A DNA stretch of 64,000 bases from NCBI RefSeq assembly GCF_032397745.1, contig NZ_CP135921.1, positions 5,816,501-5,880,500 on the forward strand, given 5' to 3'. Of this stretch, positions 43,778 through 52,184 are shown piece by piece. The DNA is from Bradyrhizobium prioriisuperbiae. GTDB taxonomy: Bacteria; Pseudomonadota; Alphaproteobacteria; Rhizobiales; Xanthobacteraceae. Both the position numbers and the translations under genes were made by a program. The stretch's first letter is position 1, and every line of letters starts with the position of its first letter. The notes under the pieces are model-generated. The model saw only the letters and a list, made by a program, of their open reading frames with translations. It was not told the origin of the DNA and did no database searches.

Positions 43778-44734
43778 GTGCGGGTGCTGTGGCTGACGAT
43801 TGCCCTGCTGCTTTCGCAGTTGAACGGGGCAGGGGCGGAAAATTATCCCTCGCAACGAATTACGGTGATCGCGCCGTTTGCGCCGGGCAGCGGGACCGAC
43901 GGCGTTGCGCGCATCGTGTTTCAGCGGCTGTCGGAGTTGCTGAAAACGACGATCATCATCGATAACCGCGTCGGTGCGAATGGCGCACTCGGTGCGACGG
44001 TTGCCGCGCGATCAGCGCCCGATGGATACACGTTGCTCGTCGGCGGAACGTCGACGCACGCGGCCAATCCCAGTCTGCTGAAATCGATACAATACGATCC
44101 CATAGCCGACTTCGCGCCGATCTCGCAATTCGGCCTGTTTCCGTACTTTCTGATCGTCGACCCTGGACTGCCTGTCAAGAACGTGACCGATCTCGTGGCC
44201 CTGGCGAAAAGCAAGCCCGGCACGTTGACGTTCGGATATGCCAATGCGCTCGGCCAATTGTCCGGCGAGGCGTTCAAGCGCAGGGCGGGGATCGACATTG
44301 CCGCCGTGCCCTACCGAAATAGCCCGCAGGTCGTGACCGATATCATCGCCCAGCGTGTCTCCATGACGTTCATGGATATGGCGCCCGCGGTCTCGCAAGT
44401 CGAGGCTGGTCAAGCGCGTGCACTCGCAACCACGAATCCGGACCGCGCTTCGCGTTTCCCTGAGATCCCGACCATGAAGGAGGGAGGCGTTGCGTTCATC
44501 AATATCTCCGCCTGGACGGGACTCTTCGCCCCAAAGGACACGCCACCCGAAATCGTCGCCAAACTCGCGGAAGGCGTGCGCGAGGTATTGGCGGAATCCG
44601 AGATCCGCAGCCGGCTCGCCGACATCGGCTTCGAAGCGCAATGGATCGGGCCGGTGGAGTTCGGCAAACATGTCAAGGACGACATGGAATTGTGGGCGAC
44701 GACAACCAGGGAAGCTGGCATCGAGCGCCAGTGA
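43778..44734 (+). CDS. Bug-family (TctC-type) periplasmic binding protein
   Basis: A 318-residue Bug protein, the extracytoplasmic receptor of tripartite tricarboxylate transporters, starting with GTG. Signal peptide ends near GAGAE; then the family start YPSQRITVIAPFAPGSGTD, the RVGANGALGA carboxylate-binding loop and the AVPYRNSPQVVTDIIAQ segment. No TctA or TctB gene is close by; the only ones in the window are 18 kb downstream in another cluster with its own Bug protein. Orphan Bug proteins are common and may serve distant transporters. Confidence 0.92.
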   Translation: MRVLWLTIALLLSQLNGAGAENYPSQRITVIAPFAPGSGTDGVARIVFQRLSELLKTTIIIDNRVGANGALGATVAARSAPDGYTLLVGGTSTHAANPSLLKSIQYDPIADFAPISQFGLFPYFLIVDPGLPVKNVTDLVALAKSKPGTLTFGYANALGQLSGEAFKRRAGIDIAAVPYRNSPQVVTDIIAQRVSMTFMDMAPAVSQVEAGQARALATTNPDRASRFPEIPTMKEGGVAFINISAWTGLFAPKDTPPEIVAKLAEGVREVLAESEIRSRLADIGFEAQWIGPVEFGKHVKDDMELWATTTREAGIERQ

Positions 44735-44742
44735 ACGACGAC

Positions 44743-45543
44743 ATGTCCGAGTATGAAATCTATGCGATCCGCTACGCCAGCAAGGATGATCGGCGCTCAT
44801 CGGAAAATTTCATCGAGAACGATGCGCCGGATATTCAGATGCCGTTGGACTTTTTCGTTTGGGCGCTGGTCAGTCCAAACCGTACGGTGATCGTCGATAC
44901 CGGATTCGACGAGAAGGCGGGCAACGCTCGCAATTACGCCGTCACGCGGCCGGTCGCTGAAGGCCTGAAGCAGATCGGTATCAATCCCGACAACGTCAAA
45001 GACGTCATCCTGACCCACATGCATTGGGACCATGCCGGTAACCGTGGCCTGTTTTCCCAGGCCCGGTATCACGTACAGGAGCGAGAGATGCATTTCTGCA
45101 CCGGCAGATGCATGTGCGACGCTCAGCAAAACAAGGCGTACAACGCCGAGGACGTCAGTCACATCGTCAGGCGGAATTTTGAAGGAAGCGTGACCCTTCA
45201 CGATCCAAATTCCGATTTTGACGACGGCATATCCTTGCACTGGCTGGGCGGCCATACCGCGGGACTTCAGGTCGTGAGGGTGAAGACGCGACGAGGTCAT
45301 GTGGTGCTGGCCTCGGACGCTTCGCACTATTACGCCAATATCCTTCAGCGTCGGCCTTTCCCGGTGCTGTTCGACATGAACCAGATGCTGAACGGTTTTG
45401 CTGTCATCCAGAAGCTGGCTGATAGCCCCTCCCACATCATTCCGGGGCACGATCGGCAGGTGCTGTCGCTGTTTCCCGCCGCGCGCGAAGGGCTCGACGG
45501 GATTGCTCGACTGGACGCCGATCCAATCGGACGTCCGGCCTGA
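44743..45543 (+). CDS. Metallo-beta-lactamase-fold hydrolase, N-acyl-homoserine-lactonase-like
   Basis: A 266-residue hydrolase with the binuclear zinc signature HMHWDHAGN near residue 92, a further histidine in LGGHTAG near 170 and the aspartate in LASDASHYY. The closest style is the AHL lactonase/AttM group, which hydrolyses lactone rings. In a catabolic cluster it may open a lactone or thioester intermediate rather than quench quorum signals. ATG 44743 is used; a GTG at 44731 overlapping the Bug stop (GTGA) would add four residues. Confidence 0.85.
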   Translation: MSEYEIYAIRYASKDDRRSSENFIENDAPDIQMPLDFFVWALVSPNRTVIVDTGFDEKAGNARNYAVTRPVAEGLKQIGINPDNVKDVILTHMHWDHAGNRGLFSQARYHVQEREMHFCTGRCMCDAQQNKAYNAEDVSHIVRRNFEGSVTLHDPNSDFDDGISLHWLGGHTAGLQVVRVKTRRGHVVLASDASHYYANILQRRPFPVLFDMNQMLNGFAVIQKLADSPSHIIPGHDRQVLSLFPAAREGLDGIARLDADPIGRPA

Positions 45544-45630
45544 ACCCGATCAAATCCAGAGGTCGGTCCGCGCAGGACGCACCGTCCCGATCAGAAGCAC
45601 TCAATTCGCCAATAGCGGAGACGATGGATC

Positions 45631-47109
45631 ATGTCGAAGAGGTATGGACTTGCGATTGCAAACGAAACGGTGAGCGCATCGAACCAAGAATGGTTCGCAG
45701 CGATCAATCCCTATAGCCGCGAGGAATGGGCGCTGGTGCCGCAGGCAACGCCCTCGCAGGTCGCCGATGCGATCGCCGTCGCCAGGAGAGCGTATGAATC
45801 CGTCTGGAGCAAGACGACGGGCCTCGCCCGCGCGACATTGCTCGACAAGCTGGCCGACTTACTCGATGCGCAGGCCGAGCGCATGGCGATCATGGAGAGC
45901 ACCGACAACGGAAAGATCATCCGGGAGACGCATGGACAGATGCATTTTGCGGCTCGCGCCTACCGGTTCTTTGCTGGATGCGCCGACAAGATCTTCGGTG
46001 ACACAATTCCGCTCGACCAGCGCGATGTGTTCGACTTCACGCGCAGGGAGTCGATCGGCGTCGCGGTGCTGATTACGGCCTGGAATTCTCCCATGGGCCT
46101 GCTTGCCAACAAGCTCGCGCCGGCGCTGGCCGCAGGCAATTGCGTCGTCATCAAGCCATCCGAGCATGCATCCGTGACGACGCTGGAATTCACCGAACTG
46201 GTCCGAGAGGCTGGGTTTCCAGCAGGTGTGGTCAACGTTGTCACCGGCGACTACAGAACGGGGCAGGCGCTGCTGTCGAGCGGGCGGATTGATCGCGTCA
46301 GTTTCACGGGCAGCCCGAATGTCGGCCGCCAGATCGCGGCAGAGGCGGGCCGCTCTCTTGTTCCGGTGACATTGGAGTTGGGTGGCAAGTCTCCCAACGT
46401 CATATTCGAGGATGCCGATCTCGATAAGGCGACCGTCGGCGCACTCGCCGGCATCTTCGGCGCAACCGGACAGACCTGTATCGCCGGCTCGCGGCTCCTC
46501 GTTCAGCGTTCAATTCACGATGAAATCGTGCAACGGCTCGTCGCCCGCGCTCAGAAGATCAGACTGGGCAATCCCCTGGAGAAGACGACGGAAATGGGAA
46601 CGGTGGCGAATGAGCCGCAGTTCGATCGTATCCTCAAATGCATTGGCGATGCCCAAGGCGAGGGTGCGGTTCTCGCTTGCGGTGGAAAGCCTGCGACGGG
46701 GGATGGTCTGGGAAAGGGCCTATTCATCGAGCCGACCATCTTTACCGGCGTGGAGAACAAGATGGCGATCGCCCAGGAGGAAGTGTTCGGACCCGTGTTG
46801 TCGGTCATTCCCTTCAACACGGAGGATGAGGCGATCAGCATCGCCAACGATACGAAATATGGTCTGGCATCCGGCGTCTGGACGACGAATTTGTCGCGCG
46901 CCTTGCGCGTGTCGCGCGCTGTCCACGCGGGAACGGTCTGGGTGAACACCTATCGCGCGTCCAGCGCGATGGCGCCGTTCGGCGGCTTCAAGGACTCCGG
47001 ATTTGGCAAGGAGCGCGGCATTGCGGCATTGGACGAATTCCTGCAGACCAAGAACGTCATGATCGATTTTTCAAACGAAGAGCGTGATCCGTTTGCTCTC
47101 AAAATGTGA
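45631..47109 (+). CDS. NAD(P)-dependent aldehyde dehydrogenase
   Basis: A 492-residue aldehyde dehydrogenase. The cofactor-side glutamate is in VTLELGGKSPNVIFED and the catalytic cysteine in GATGQTCIAG (Cys283). Family length and motifs are complete. It would oxidise an aldehyde made by the preceding dehydrogenase or from a semialdehyde product to the acid. It is the last gene of the module; a tRNA remnant lies 127 bases downstream. Confidence 0.93.
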   Translation: MSKRYGLAIANETVSASNQEWFAAINPYSREEWALVPQATPSQVADAIAVARRAYESVWSKTTGLARATLLDKLADLLDAQAERMAIMESTDNGKIIRETHGQMHFAARAYRFFAGCADKIFGDTIPLDQRDVFDFTRRESIGVAVLITAWNSPMGLLANKLAPALAAGNCVVIKPSEHASVTTLEFTELVREAGFPAGVVNVVTGDYRTGQALLSSGRIDRVSFTGSPNVGRQIAAEAGRSLVPVTLELGGKSPNVIFEDADLDKATVGALAGIFGATGQTCIAGSRLLVQRSIHDEIVQRLVARAQKIRLGNPLEKTTEMGTVANEPQFDRILKCIGDAQGEGAVLACGGKPATGDGLGKGLFIEPTIFTGVENKMAIAQEEVFGPVLSVIPFNTEDEAISIANDTKYGLASGVWTTNLSRALRVSRAVHAGTVWVNTYRASSAMAPFGGFKDSGFGKERGIAALDEFLQTKNVMIDFSNEERDPFALKM

Positions 47110-47236
47110 GGTAGGCTTCGCCAAGTTTAAGACCGATATCGGCCTTCTCGTCTGGGAGCGTGCGACGAATGCCCATCATCGGCCGGATAAGCCCCAGCTT
47201 GCGACTGGCAAGTCATTGATTGTTCTTTACCCGTGG

Positions 47237-47285
47237 CTAACTCTTAATCAGCGGATCCCAGGTTCGAGCCTTGGTGCGCCCACCA
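47237..47285 (+). other. 3' half of a tRNA-Lys(CTT) gene, probable integration (att) scar
   Basis: The block begins in the anticodon stem (GCTAA), continues with the loop CTCTTAA (anticodon CTT), the 3' stem strand TCAGC, a T-arm CCAGG-TTCGAGC-CTTGG and the acceptor strand TGCGCCC with ACCA. The expected 5' half (acceptor 5' strand and D-arm) is not upstream. One stem pair is mismatched (A-C), so it is a decayed copy, not a functional tRNA. Tyrosine integrases that use tRNA genes leave such 3' copies at one end of the inserted element, so this may be a boundary of a genomic island. Confidence 0.75.
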
Positions 47286-47432
47286 AGCTTTTCAAAGACT
47301 TGGCCAGACCTCGCGGAGAACGGACCTTTCAGTTGGGAGGTTAGCGTAATTCCTTCTGAAGATTCGGTTGAGAGTCGAAGATTTTGGTGCAAGCTGACGT
47401 CGGGTTTGCTCGCTGATTTCAAAGCAGCAAGC

Positions 47433-47732
47433 CTAAGGCGTTCGTTCGATGTGGGCCCGGATCGCGGCTCGCCCGGCATCGATCCAGCCATGCTCGCGCG
47501 CTTTGGCCACCATCTCCGCGTAGTGCCGATCCCAGCTTGCATCGTCCGGCCGACCCGCCAGGGTGGGAACCAGATCGATCGAGACCAGTGCATCACGATC
47601 GCCCAGAAACGTGATCCCCTTCCATTCCAGCGTTCCCGGCGATGTCTTCGCATGAAGCACCAGCTTGAACCTGCGGAAGTCGCACGATTCTGTCAGCCGG
47701 ACATCGCCGCCGTCGAAGCATTCGATGATCAC
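47433..47732 (-). CDS. Conserved hypothetical small protein
   Basis: A 99-residue acidic protein with no signal peptide or membrane segment and no domain I recognise. It begins MIIECFDGGDVRLTES, has a beta-rich first half and a helical second half (WDRHYAEMVAKAREHGWID). It is the third gene in a minus-strand row after the monooxygenase and flavin reductase genes, 64 bases behind the latter, and so may be part of the same transcript. The clean frame and protein-like composition support a real gene. Confidence 0.5.
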   Translation of the reverse strand: MIIECFDGGDVRLTESCDFRRFKLVLHAKTSPGTLEWKGITFLGDRDALVSIDLVPTLAGRPDDASWDRHYAEMVAKAREHGWIDAGRAAIRAHIERTP

Positions 47733-47796
47733 GATGTCGGTCCTTCCTGCGATAGGGCCTGGCGCGATGGACGGCGTCGTGCCGAGCGAAAGGCGG

Positions 47797-48312
47797 TTAC
47801 GCCTGAGGCAACGCGCGCAGCGCGCCCTGGAAGTTGACGAGAGGATCGCCGTTCCCGCCGCGGGTGGCGACGATTCTGCCGATGAAGAGACCGTGCGTGC
47901 CGACGACCTGGTGATGGTGCAACACGCACTCTAACGCGCCGATCGCGGGTTCGAGCAGCGGTATATCGAGGATGCCCTGCTGCCACGGTGCCGTCGCGAA
48001 GCGATCGACGCCATTGGCGCCGCCAGCAAAGCGCAGCGCCAAATCCTCCTGCCCCTTGCCGAGGAGGCTGATCCCGAAGCGGCGATTGGCGAGGATGGCG
48101 GCGTGCGTTTCGGAGCTCGTATTGACGCCGACGAGCAGGCAGGGCGGTTCCATGCACAGCGAGGTGACGGAGCTGACCGTCAGTCCACGCCGCGCGGCCT
48201 CTGCGCCCGTCGTCACGATTGCGACGCCGCTCGCGAGGTTGCGCATGGCCAACCGGAATTCCGCGGCTTCGACTGAGCGGACATCAGTCATTTGAGACAT
48301 CTGACATCCCAT
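47797..48312 (-). CDS. Flavin reductase-family protein
   Basis: A 171-residue split-barrel flavin reductase: start FRLAMRNLASGVAIVTTG, the LTVSSVTSLCMEPPCLLV flavin-binding block and the end VVGTHGLFIGRIVATRGG. It should provide reduced FMN to the luciferase-like monooxygenase encoded just upstream (36 bases away), forming a two-component system. The first ATG at 48312 has GGAGG 7 bases upstream; two further in-frame ATGs follow within 21 bases. The product is not closely similar to the reductase at 8577, so the two systems are separate. Confidence 0.88.
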   Translation of the reverse strand: MGCQMSQMTDVRSVEAAEFRLAMRNLASGVAIVTTGAEAARRGLTVSSVTSLCMEPPCLLVGVNTSSETHAAILANRRFGISLLGKGQEDLALRFAGGANGVDRFATAPWQQGILDIPLLEPAIGALECVLHHHQVVGTHGLFIGRIVATRGGNGDPLVNFQGALRALPQA

Positions 48313-48348
48313 GACGTACCTCCGAACCTCGCTCCTCGCCGGTCGCGC

Positions 48349-49431
48349 TTACGCCGAAACCGCTTCGCTCGCGACCTTGCCGCGGCCGGATTTCAGCTCC
48401 TTCCGGATCGCGGGAATGATCTTGCTGCCCCACAGCTCGATCTGGCGCAGCATCGTGCGCTGATCGAAATCGCCGAGCTGGGTTTGAAGCGCGATGTGGG
48501 TCGGCTTGAGGATGCTGATCTCTTCCAGCATGCGATCAATCACCTGGTTGACGCTGCCGACAGGTAGATTGTTGCGCATCGTCTCCAGGCTCATGTCGTT
48601 CGGTCCGGCCTCTTCCTTGATCAGATAGCCGTCATCGCTCTGGGCGCGCCGGAACTTCAGGCTTTCGGAGAGCCGGCGCTGAAAGCGCGCATTGTCGAGA
48701 TACGACTGGATCTCGCTGTCATTGTCGCTGGCATAGGCGCAGCGCAGGAAGCCGAAGTGTGTGTCGTCGATGGAACGGCTTTCTTTGGCTGCGATACCCT
48801 CGAGGCGTTCGCGCAGCGCCTTGATGGCGTCGAGGCCGTTCAGCAGCGCGGTGACGAACAGATTGTGGTTGTCGCGAATGGCGCGGCCGAGCGTTTCGCC
48901 GTGGCCGGACGTGACCCAGATCGGCGGCATCGGCGTCTGCACCGTGCGGACGGCGATGGCGGTCGGCGGCATCTTCAGGTGCTCGCCCGAATAGGAGAAG
49001 ATGCGATCGCGCATGCCGGCCTGGAGCACGTCGTAGAACTCGGCGAACAGCACATGCGAATGGTCGAGGTCGACGCCGAAGCGGTCGAATTCGAACTTTT
49101 GATAACCTGAGCCGATGCCGAGATCGAGGCGGCCGTTCGAGACGGTGTCGGCAAAGCCGATCTCGCCGAGCAGTCGCGCTGGATTGTACAGCGGCAGCAC
49201 GCAGACGGCCGAGCCGAGCCGGATGCGCTTGGTCAGGCCGGCGCAATGCGCGACCATCATCAGCGGCGAGGGGCACAGGCTGTAATTGTTGAAATGGTGC
49301 TCGGCGTACCACGCCGTATCGAAACCGGCGTGTTCGGCGGCAACCGTCTGCTCGACGGCGTTGTTGATGACCTGCTGCGAGCTCTGATGATAGCCGCGCT
49401 GCTGCGCCAGAATGAATACGCCGAATTCCAT
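48349..49431 (-). CDS. Luciferase-like (LLM class) flavin-dependent monooxygenase
   Basis: A 360-residue TIM-barrel monooxygenase: N-terminal MEFGVFILAQQRGYHQ, the AWYAEHHFNNYSLCPSP active-site region, the cofactor stretch RLDLGIGSGYQKFEFDRFG and PPIWVTSGHGETLGRA. These match bacterial luciferase-like enzymes that use FMNH2 for oxygenation, Baeyer-Villiger reactions or desulfonation. The flavin reductase behind it completes the system. The frame is open 39 codons further upstream, but homology starts at the ATG at 49431. The promoter is shared with a divergent LysR gene and contains tandem repeats (49454-49493). Confidence 0.9.
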   Translation of the reverse strand: MEFGVFILAQQRGYHQSSQQVINNAVEQTVAAEHAGFDTAWYAEHHFNNYSLCPSPLMMVAHCAGLTKRIRLGSAVCVLPLYNPARLLGEIGFADTVSNGRLDLGIGSGYQKFEFDRFGVDLDHSHVLFAEFYDVLQAGMRDRIFSYSGEHLKMPPTAIAVRTVQTPMPPIWVTSGHGETLGRAIRDNHNLFVTALLNGLDAIKALRERLEGIAAKESRSIDDTHFGFLRCAYASDNDSEIQSYLDNARFQRRLSESLKFRRAQSDDGYLIKEEAGPNDMSLETMRNNLPVGSVNQVIDRMLEEISILKPTHIALQTQLGDFDQRTMLRQIELWGSKIIPAIRKELKSGRGKVASEAVSA

Positions 49432-49453
49432 CGGTTGTGTCCTCCACCAAATC

Positions 49454-49493
49454 GCGGTCGCTGTTGCGATCCCGCGGTCGCGCTTGCGACCCG
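49454..49493. promoter_or_regulatory. Tandem 20-base repeat with dyad symmetry between LLM monooxygenase and LysR genes
   Basis: Two adjacent 20-base units (49454-49473 and 49474-49493) agree at 16 of 20 positions. Each contains an inverted repeat: GGTCGC-N4-GCGACC is perfect in the second unit and has one mismatch in the first. The period of two helical turns places both dyads on one face of the DNA, as expected for a LysR tetramer or two dimers. Confidence 0.55.
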
Positions 49494-49574
49494 TTCCGAG
49501 CAAGCTACGGCCTTGAGCTTTTTCGAACAATTGATGTAATCTGAGCATGTCCTTTGCAGAATCTGAAAAGATCG

Positions 49575-50492
49575 ATGAACCGCCTCCAAGCCATGGAATT
49601 GTTCGTCAACTCCGTCCGCGAGGGCAGCTTTTCGGCGGCCGGGCGCCGCGTCGGGCTCTCGCCGGCGTCGGTGTCGCGCTATATCGGCGAGCTCGAGGCG
49701 CAGCTCGGTGTGCAACTCCTGAATCGGAGCACGCGCCATCTCGGATTGACCGACGCGGGCAAGATCTTCTTCCAGCGGACGGAGCAGGTGCTGCATGGCA
49801 TCGAGGACGCCGAAGCCGCAGCGCTCGCACTCCAGACCGCCCCGCGCGGAACGCTGCGGGTGCATTCGCGGACGCTGTTTGGCATCAAGGTGCTCTCGCC
49901 ACTGATACCGGGCTTTCAGAAGCTCTATCCGGAGCTGAAGGTGGAGCTGCGCCTGTCCGAGCGGCGCGCCCAGCTTCGTGAGGACGAGTTCGACGTCGAT
50001 TTCCAGATCGCTGCGCCGAAGGATCCTGGCCTCATGCAGCGCAGGCTGCTGAAGAGCGAGCGGATTCTCGTGGCCTCGCCGGATTACGTCGGCCGGATGC
50101 CGAAATTGCGTGAACCGGAAGATATCACCCGCCACAACTGCCTGACCTATTGGATGGGCCCCGACGATGTCGTCTGGAAGTTCATGCGAAAGAACAGGCT
50201 GCGCGAGATCGTCGTGCCGTCGTCCTTTGGCAGCAACAACGGCGTGGTGCTGTGCGATCTCGCCGTCACCGGGCACGGCATCGCGCTGATGGATGACTAC
50301 ACCGTGGCAGAGGAGCTGAAGAACGGACGCCTGATACGTCTGCTGCCGGGCTTCCGGGTAACGAATTCCACCTTCGACGAGGGAATCTACGCTGCGTTTC
50401 TCCAGAGCAGCTATCTGCCGGAAAAGATCAGGGTCTTCGTGGACTACATGGCCGAGAACGTGCCAAGGCAGATCAGGCGATCGGCGCCATAG
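49575..50492 (+). CDS. LysR-family transcriptional regulator
   Basis: A 305-residue LysR regulator with an intact N-terminal HTH (MNRLQAMELFVNSVREGSFS, then LSPASVSRYIGELEAQLG) and effector domain. The ATG at 49575 matches the usual LysR start; an in-frame start at 49554 would add seven residues. Being divergent from the monooxygenase/flavin reductase genes, with a dyad repeat in the shared gap, it is their most likely regulator. Its end is 7 bases from the end of the convergent SMP-30 gene. Confidence 0.9.
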   Translation: MNRLQAMELFVNSVREGSFSAAGRRVGLSPASVSRYIGELEAQLGVQLLNRSTRHLGLTDAGKIFFQRTEQVLHGIEDAEAAALALQTAPRGTLRVHSRTLFGIKVLSPLIPGFQKLYPELKVELRLSERRAQLREDEFDVDFQIAAPKDPGLMQRRLLKSERILVASPDYVGRMPKLREPEDITRHNCLTYWMGPDDVVWKFMRKNRLREIVVPSSFGSNNGVVLCDLAVTGHGIALMDDYTVAEELKNGRLIRLLPGFRVTNSTFDEGIYAAFLQSSYLPEKIRVFVDYMAENVPRQIRRSAP

Positions 50493-50499
50493 GTGCCGA

Positions 50500-51384
50500 T
50501 CAGTCCGAGGCGAACCGGAGCGCCGGCAATCCGCGAACGCCGAGGCCTTCGACGGCAAACAAGCCTCCGGCATCGGGGTGATCGTCGCCGAGAGCGTGGC
50601 TGCGCGAGATCGATGTCACATACAGGACGTCGAGATCGGGCCCGCCGAAGGTCACGCTGGTGGGATGACGGACCGGCATATTGATGGTGTGTGCGATCGT
50701 TCCGTTCGGCGCAAAACGCGCGATCTTGCCGGTACGCACCAGAACGGACCAGAGATAGCCTTCCGAATCGATCGTCGCTCCGTCGCAACCGGACGCTTGT
50801 GCCTCGGTGTTGACGAAAACGCGCTTGTTCGAGAGGGGGCCATCCTGACTGTAAGCATAAGCCCAGATGACCCGTCTCGCGCTGTCCGCGAGGTAGAACG
50901 TCCGTCCGTCCGGGCTGAAGCATGGGCCGTTGCTCACGGCGAGGTCCGTCTCCAGCAGTTCCGGCGCGCCCGATGCGTCCAGGCGATAGAGACCGCCGAG
51001 CGGCGGCTCATCCCGGGCGCGGTCGCCGTGCATCGTGCCAGCCACGAAGCGTCCATACGGATCGGCCTTGCCGTCGTTCAGTCGCACCTTCGGGTGGTCG
51101 AGACCGATCGACGGACCTTCCGTCAGCGCGCGAATGTCGAAATCGTAGCGCGCAAATCCGTTGCGCAGGGCCAGGACAGCGCCGCCGTCGCCGCGCAGTG
51201 CCAGCGAGCCGATCGGTGCGGGCACGCTGAACTGCTCGGCCGCGCCGGTGACGGGATCGAGCGCATGGATCAATCCGGCCAGGGCGTCAATCCAATAGAG
51301 GCGCTGTCGGCGCTCGTCCCAGACCGGGCTCTCGCCGAGTTGGTCCTTCGTCGCGCCGATGCGGGTGATGCGGACCGCGCTCAT
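50500..51384 (-). CDS. SMP-30/gluconolactonase-family lactone hydrolase
   Basis: A 294-residue six-bladed beta-propeller of the SMP-30/regucalcin family. The divalent-metal ligands can be placed: Glu18 in LGESPVWDE, Asn in AVSNGPCFSPDG and Asp in SGCDGATIDSEG; the RLNDGKADPYGRFV segment is also typical. Such enzymes hydrolyse sugar and other lactones to acids. It is divergent from a TetR gene, and the GACCGATCGGTC operator lies between them, so it probably belongs to the TetR regulon. Confidence 0.9.
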   Translation of the reverse strand: MSAVRITRIGATKDQLGESPVWDERRQRLYWIDALAGLIHALDPVTGAAEQFSVPAPIGSLALRGDGGAVLALRNGFARYDFDIRALTEGPSIGLDHPKVRLNDGKADPYGRFVAGTMHGDRARDEPPLGGLYRLDASGAPELLETDLAVSNGPCFSPDGRTFYLADSARRVIWAYAYSQDGPLSNKRVFVNTEAQASGCDGATIDSEGYLWSVLVRTGKIARFAPNGTIAHTINMPVRHPTSVTFGGPDLDVLYVTSISRSHALGDDHPDAGGLFAVEGLGVRGLPALRFASD

Positions 51385-51409
51385 GCGCCCTCGTGGAATC
51401 GCCGGGCTT

Positions 51410-51421
51410 GACCGATCGGTC
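51410..51421. promoter_or_regulatory. GACCGATCGGTC operator between SMP-30 and TetR genes
   Basis: A perfect 12-base palindrome in the context TGACCGATCGGTCGGTGA. The same core occurs twice more, at 53212-53223 and 53287-53300, in the next divergent gap. TetR regulators of acyl-CoA catabolism often bind GACCG-type dyads of this kind. Confidence 0.75.
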
Positions 51422-51488
51422 GGTGAAAAACTAGGGTCATTCTAAATCTCTCGGGTTGGCGCAGGCTGACGAATGGATTGTGGACTGC

Positions 51489-52163
51489 ATGACTGAACTG
51501 TCGACGATGAAGGATGGCGTTGCGAACCAGGCCGAGGCCTCGGATCGCGTACTGCAAATCCTCGCCGAGGCCGGGCGGCTGTTTGCCAGCAAGGGTTTTG
51601 AGGGAACCTCGATGCGCGACATCGCGCTCGCTTGCGGCATCTCCAAGTCGCTTCTCTATCATCATTTCGCCAACAAGGACGAAATCTACGCGCGCGTCGC
51701 GGTCGGCTCGACGCTCGAGCTCTATCTGTTCGTGCGCGATCGCATTCCCGACGGGCCGCCCTCGCAGAAGATCCGTGCTTTCATGGTCGCAACGGCGGAA
51801 TATTTCCGGCGCTACCGCTGGGCCTGGATCGCCTCCACGACCGCCTTCTGGAACGATCCCGACCGGCTGCGGCACAAGGAGCGGCTGACGCGCCGCGACC
51901 GCTTCGAGAATTTTCTGCGCGGGCTGATCCAGGAAGCCATCGATGCCGGCGAGATTCGCAAAGTCGATGTTCCCATGACCGGGCGGCTGATCCTCTCCTC
52001 GCTGAATTGGATGCACCGCTGGTACAATCCCAACAAGTCCGCAACGCCCGAGCAGATCGCGGAGATCTTCTTCGACATGATTTTCAACGGCCTGCGGATT
52101 GGCGAACTTGTCGAGCTTCCCCGGGCGGAGCCGCCCAAGGCAGGCCGGCGCAAGTCGCGCTGA
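51489..52163 (+). CDS. TetR-family transcriptional regulator
   Basis: A TetR repressor of 224 residues from the ATG at 51489 (a TTG at 51456 would add 11). The HTH is at about residues 20-65 with LFASKGFEGTSMRDIALACG, then SKSLLYHHFANKDEI; the C-terminal part resembles the TetR_C domains of fatty-acid or aromatic-acid regulators (FRRYRWAWIASTTAFWNDPD). Operators before this gene and before the enoyl-CoA hydratase/Bug gene pair suggest it represses itself, the SMP-30 gene and the acyl-CoA cluster, with an acyl-CoA as likely inducer. Confidence 0.9.
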   Translation: MTELSTMKDGVANQAEASDRVLQILAEAGRLFASKGFEGTSMRDIALACGISKSLLYHHFANKDEIYARVAVGSTLELYLFVRDRIPDGPPSQKIRAFMVATAEYFRRYRWAWIASTTAFWNDPDRLRHKERLTRRDRFENFLRGLIQEAIDAGEIRKVDVPMTGRLILSSLNWMHRWYNPNKSATPEQIAEIFFDMIFNGLRIGELVELPRAEPPKAGRRKSR

Positions 52164-52184
52164 TCGGCGGGCGGCAGCCGCGCC

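Noticed and set aside
47129..47146. Palindrome AAGACCGATATCGGCCTT as a terminator after the aldehyde dehydrogenase gene
   Set aside because: The stem would leave a four-base loop and one mismatch, and there is no T-run; too weak to call.
47237..47285. A functional tRNA-Lys gene
   Set aside because: Only the 3' half is present and one anticodon-stem pair is mismatched; acceptor 5' strand and D-arm are missing.
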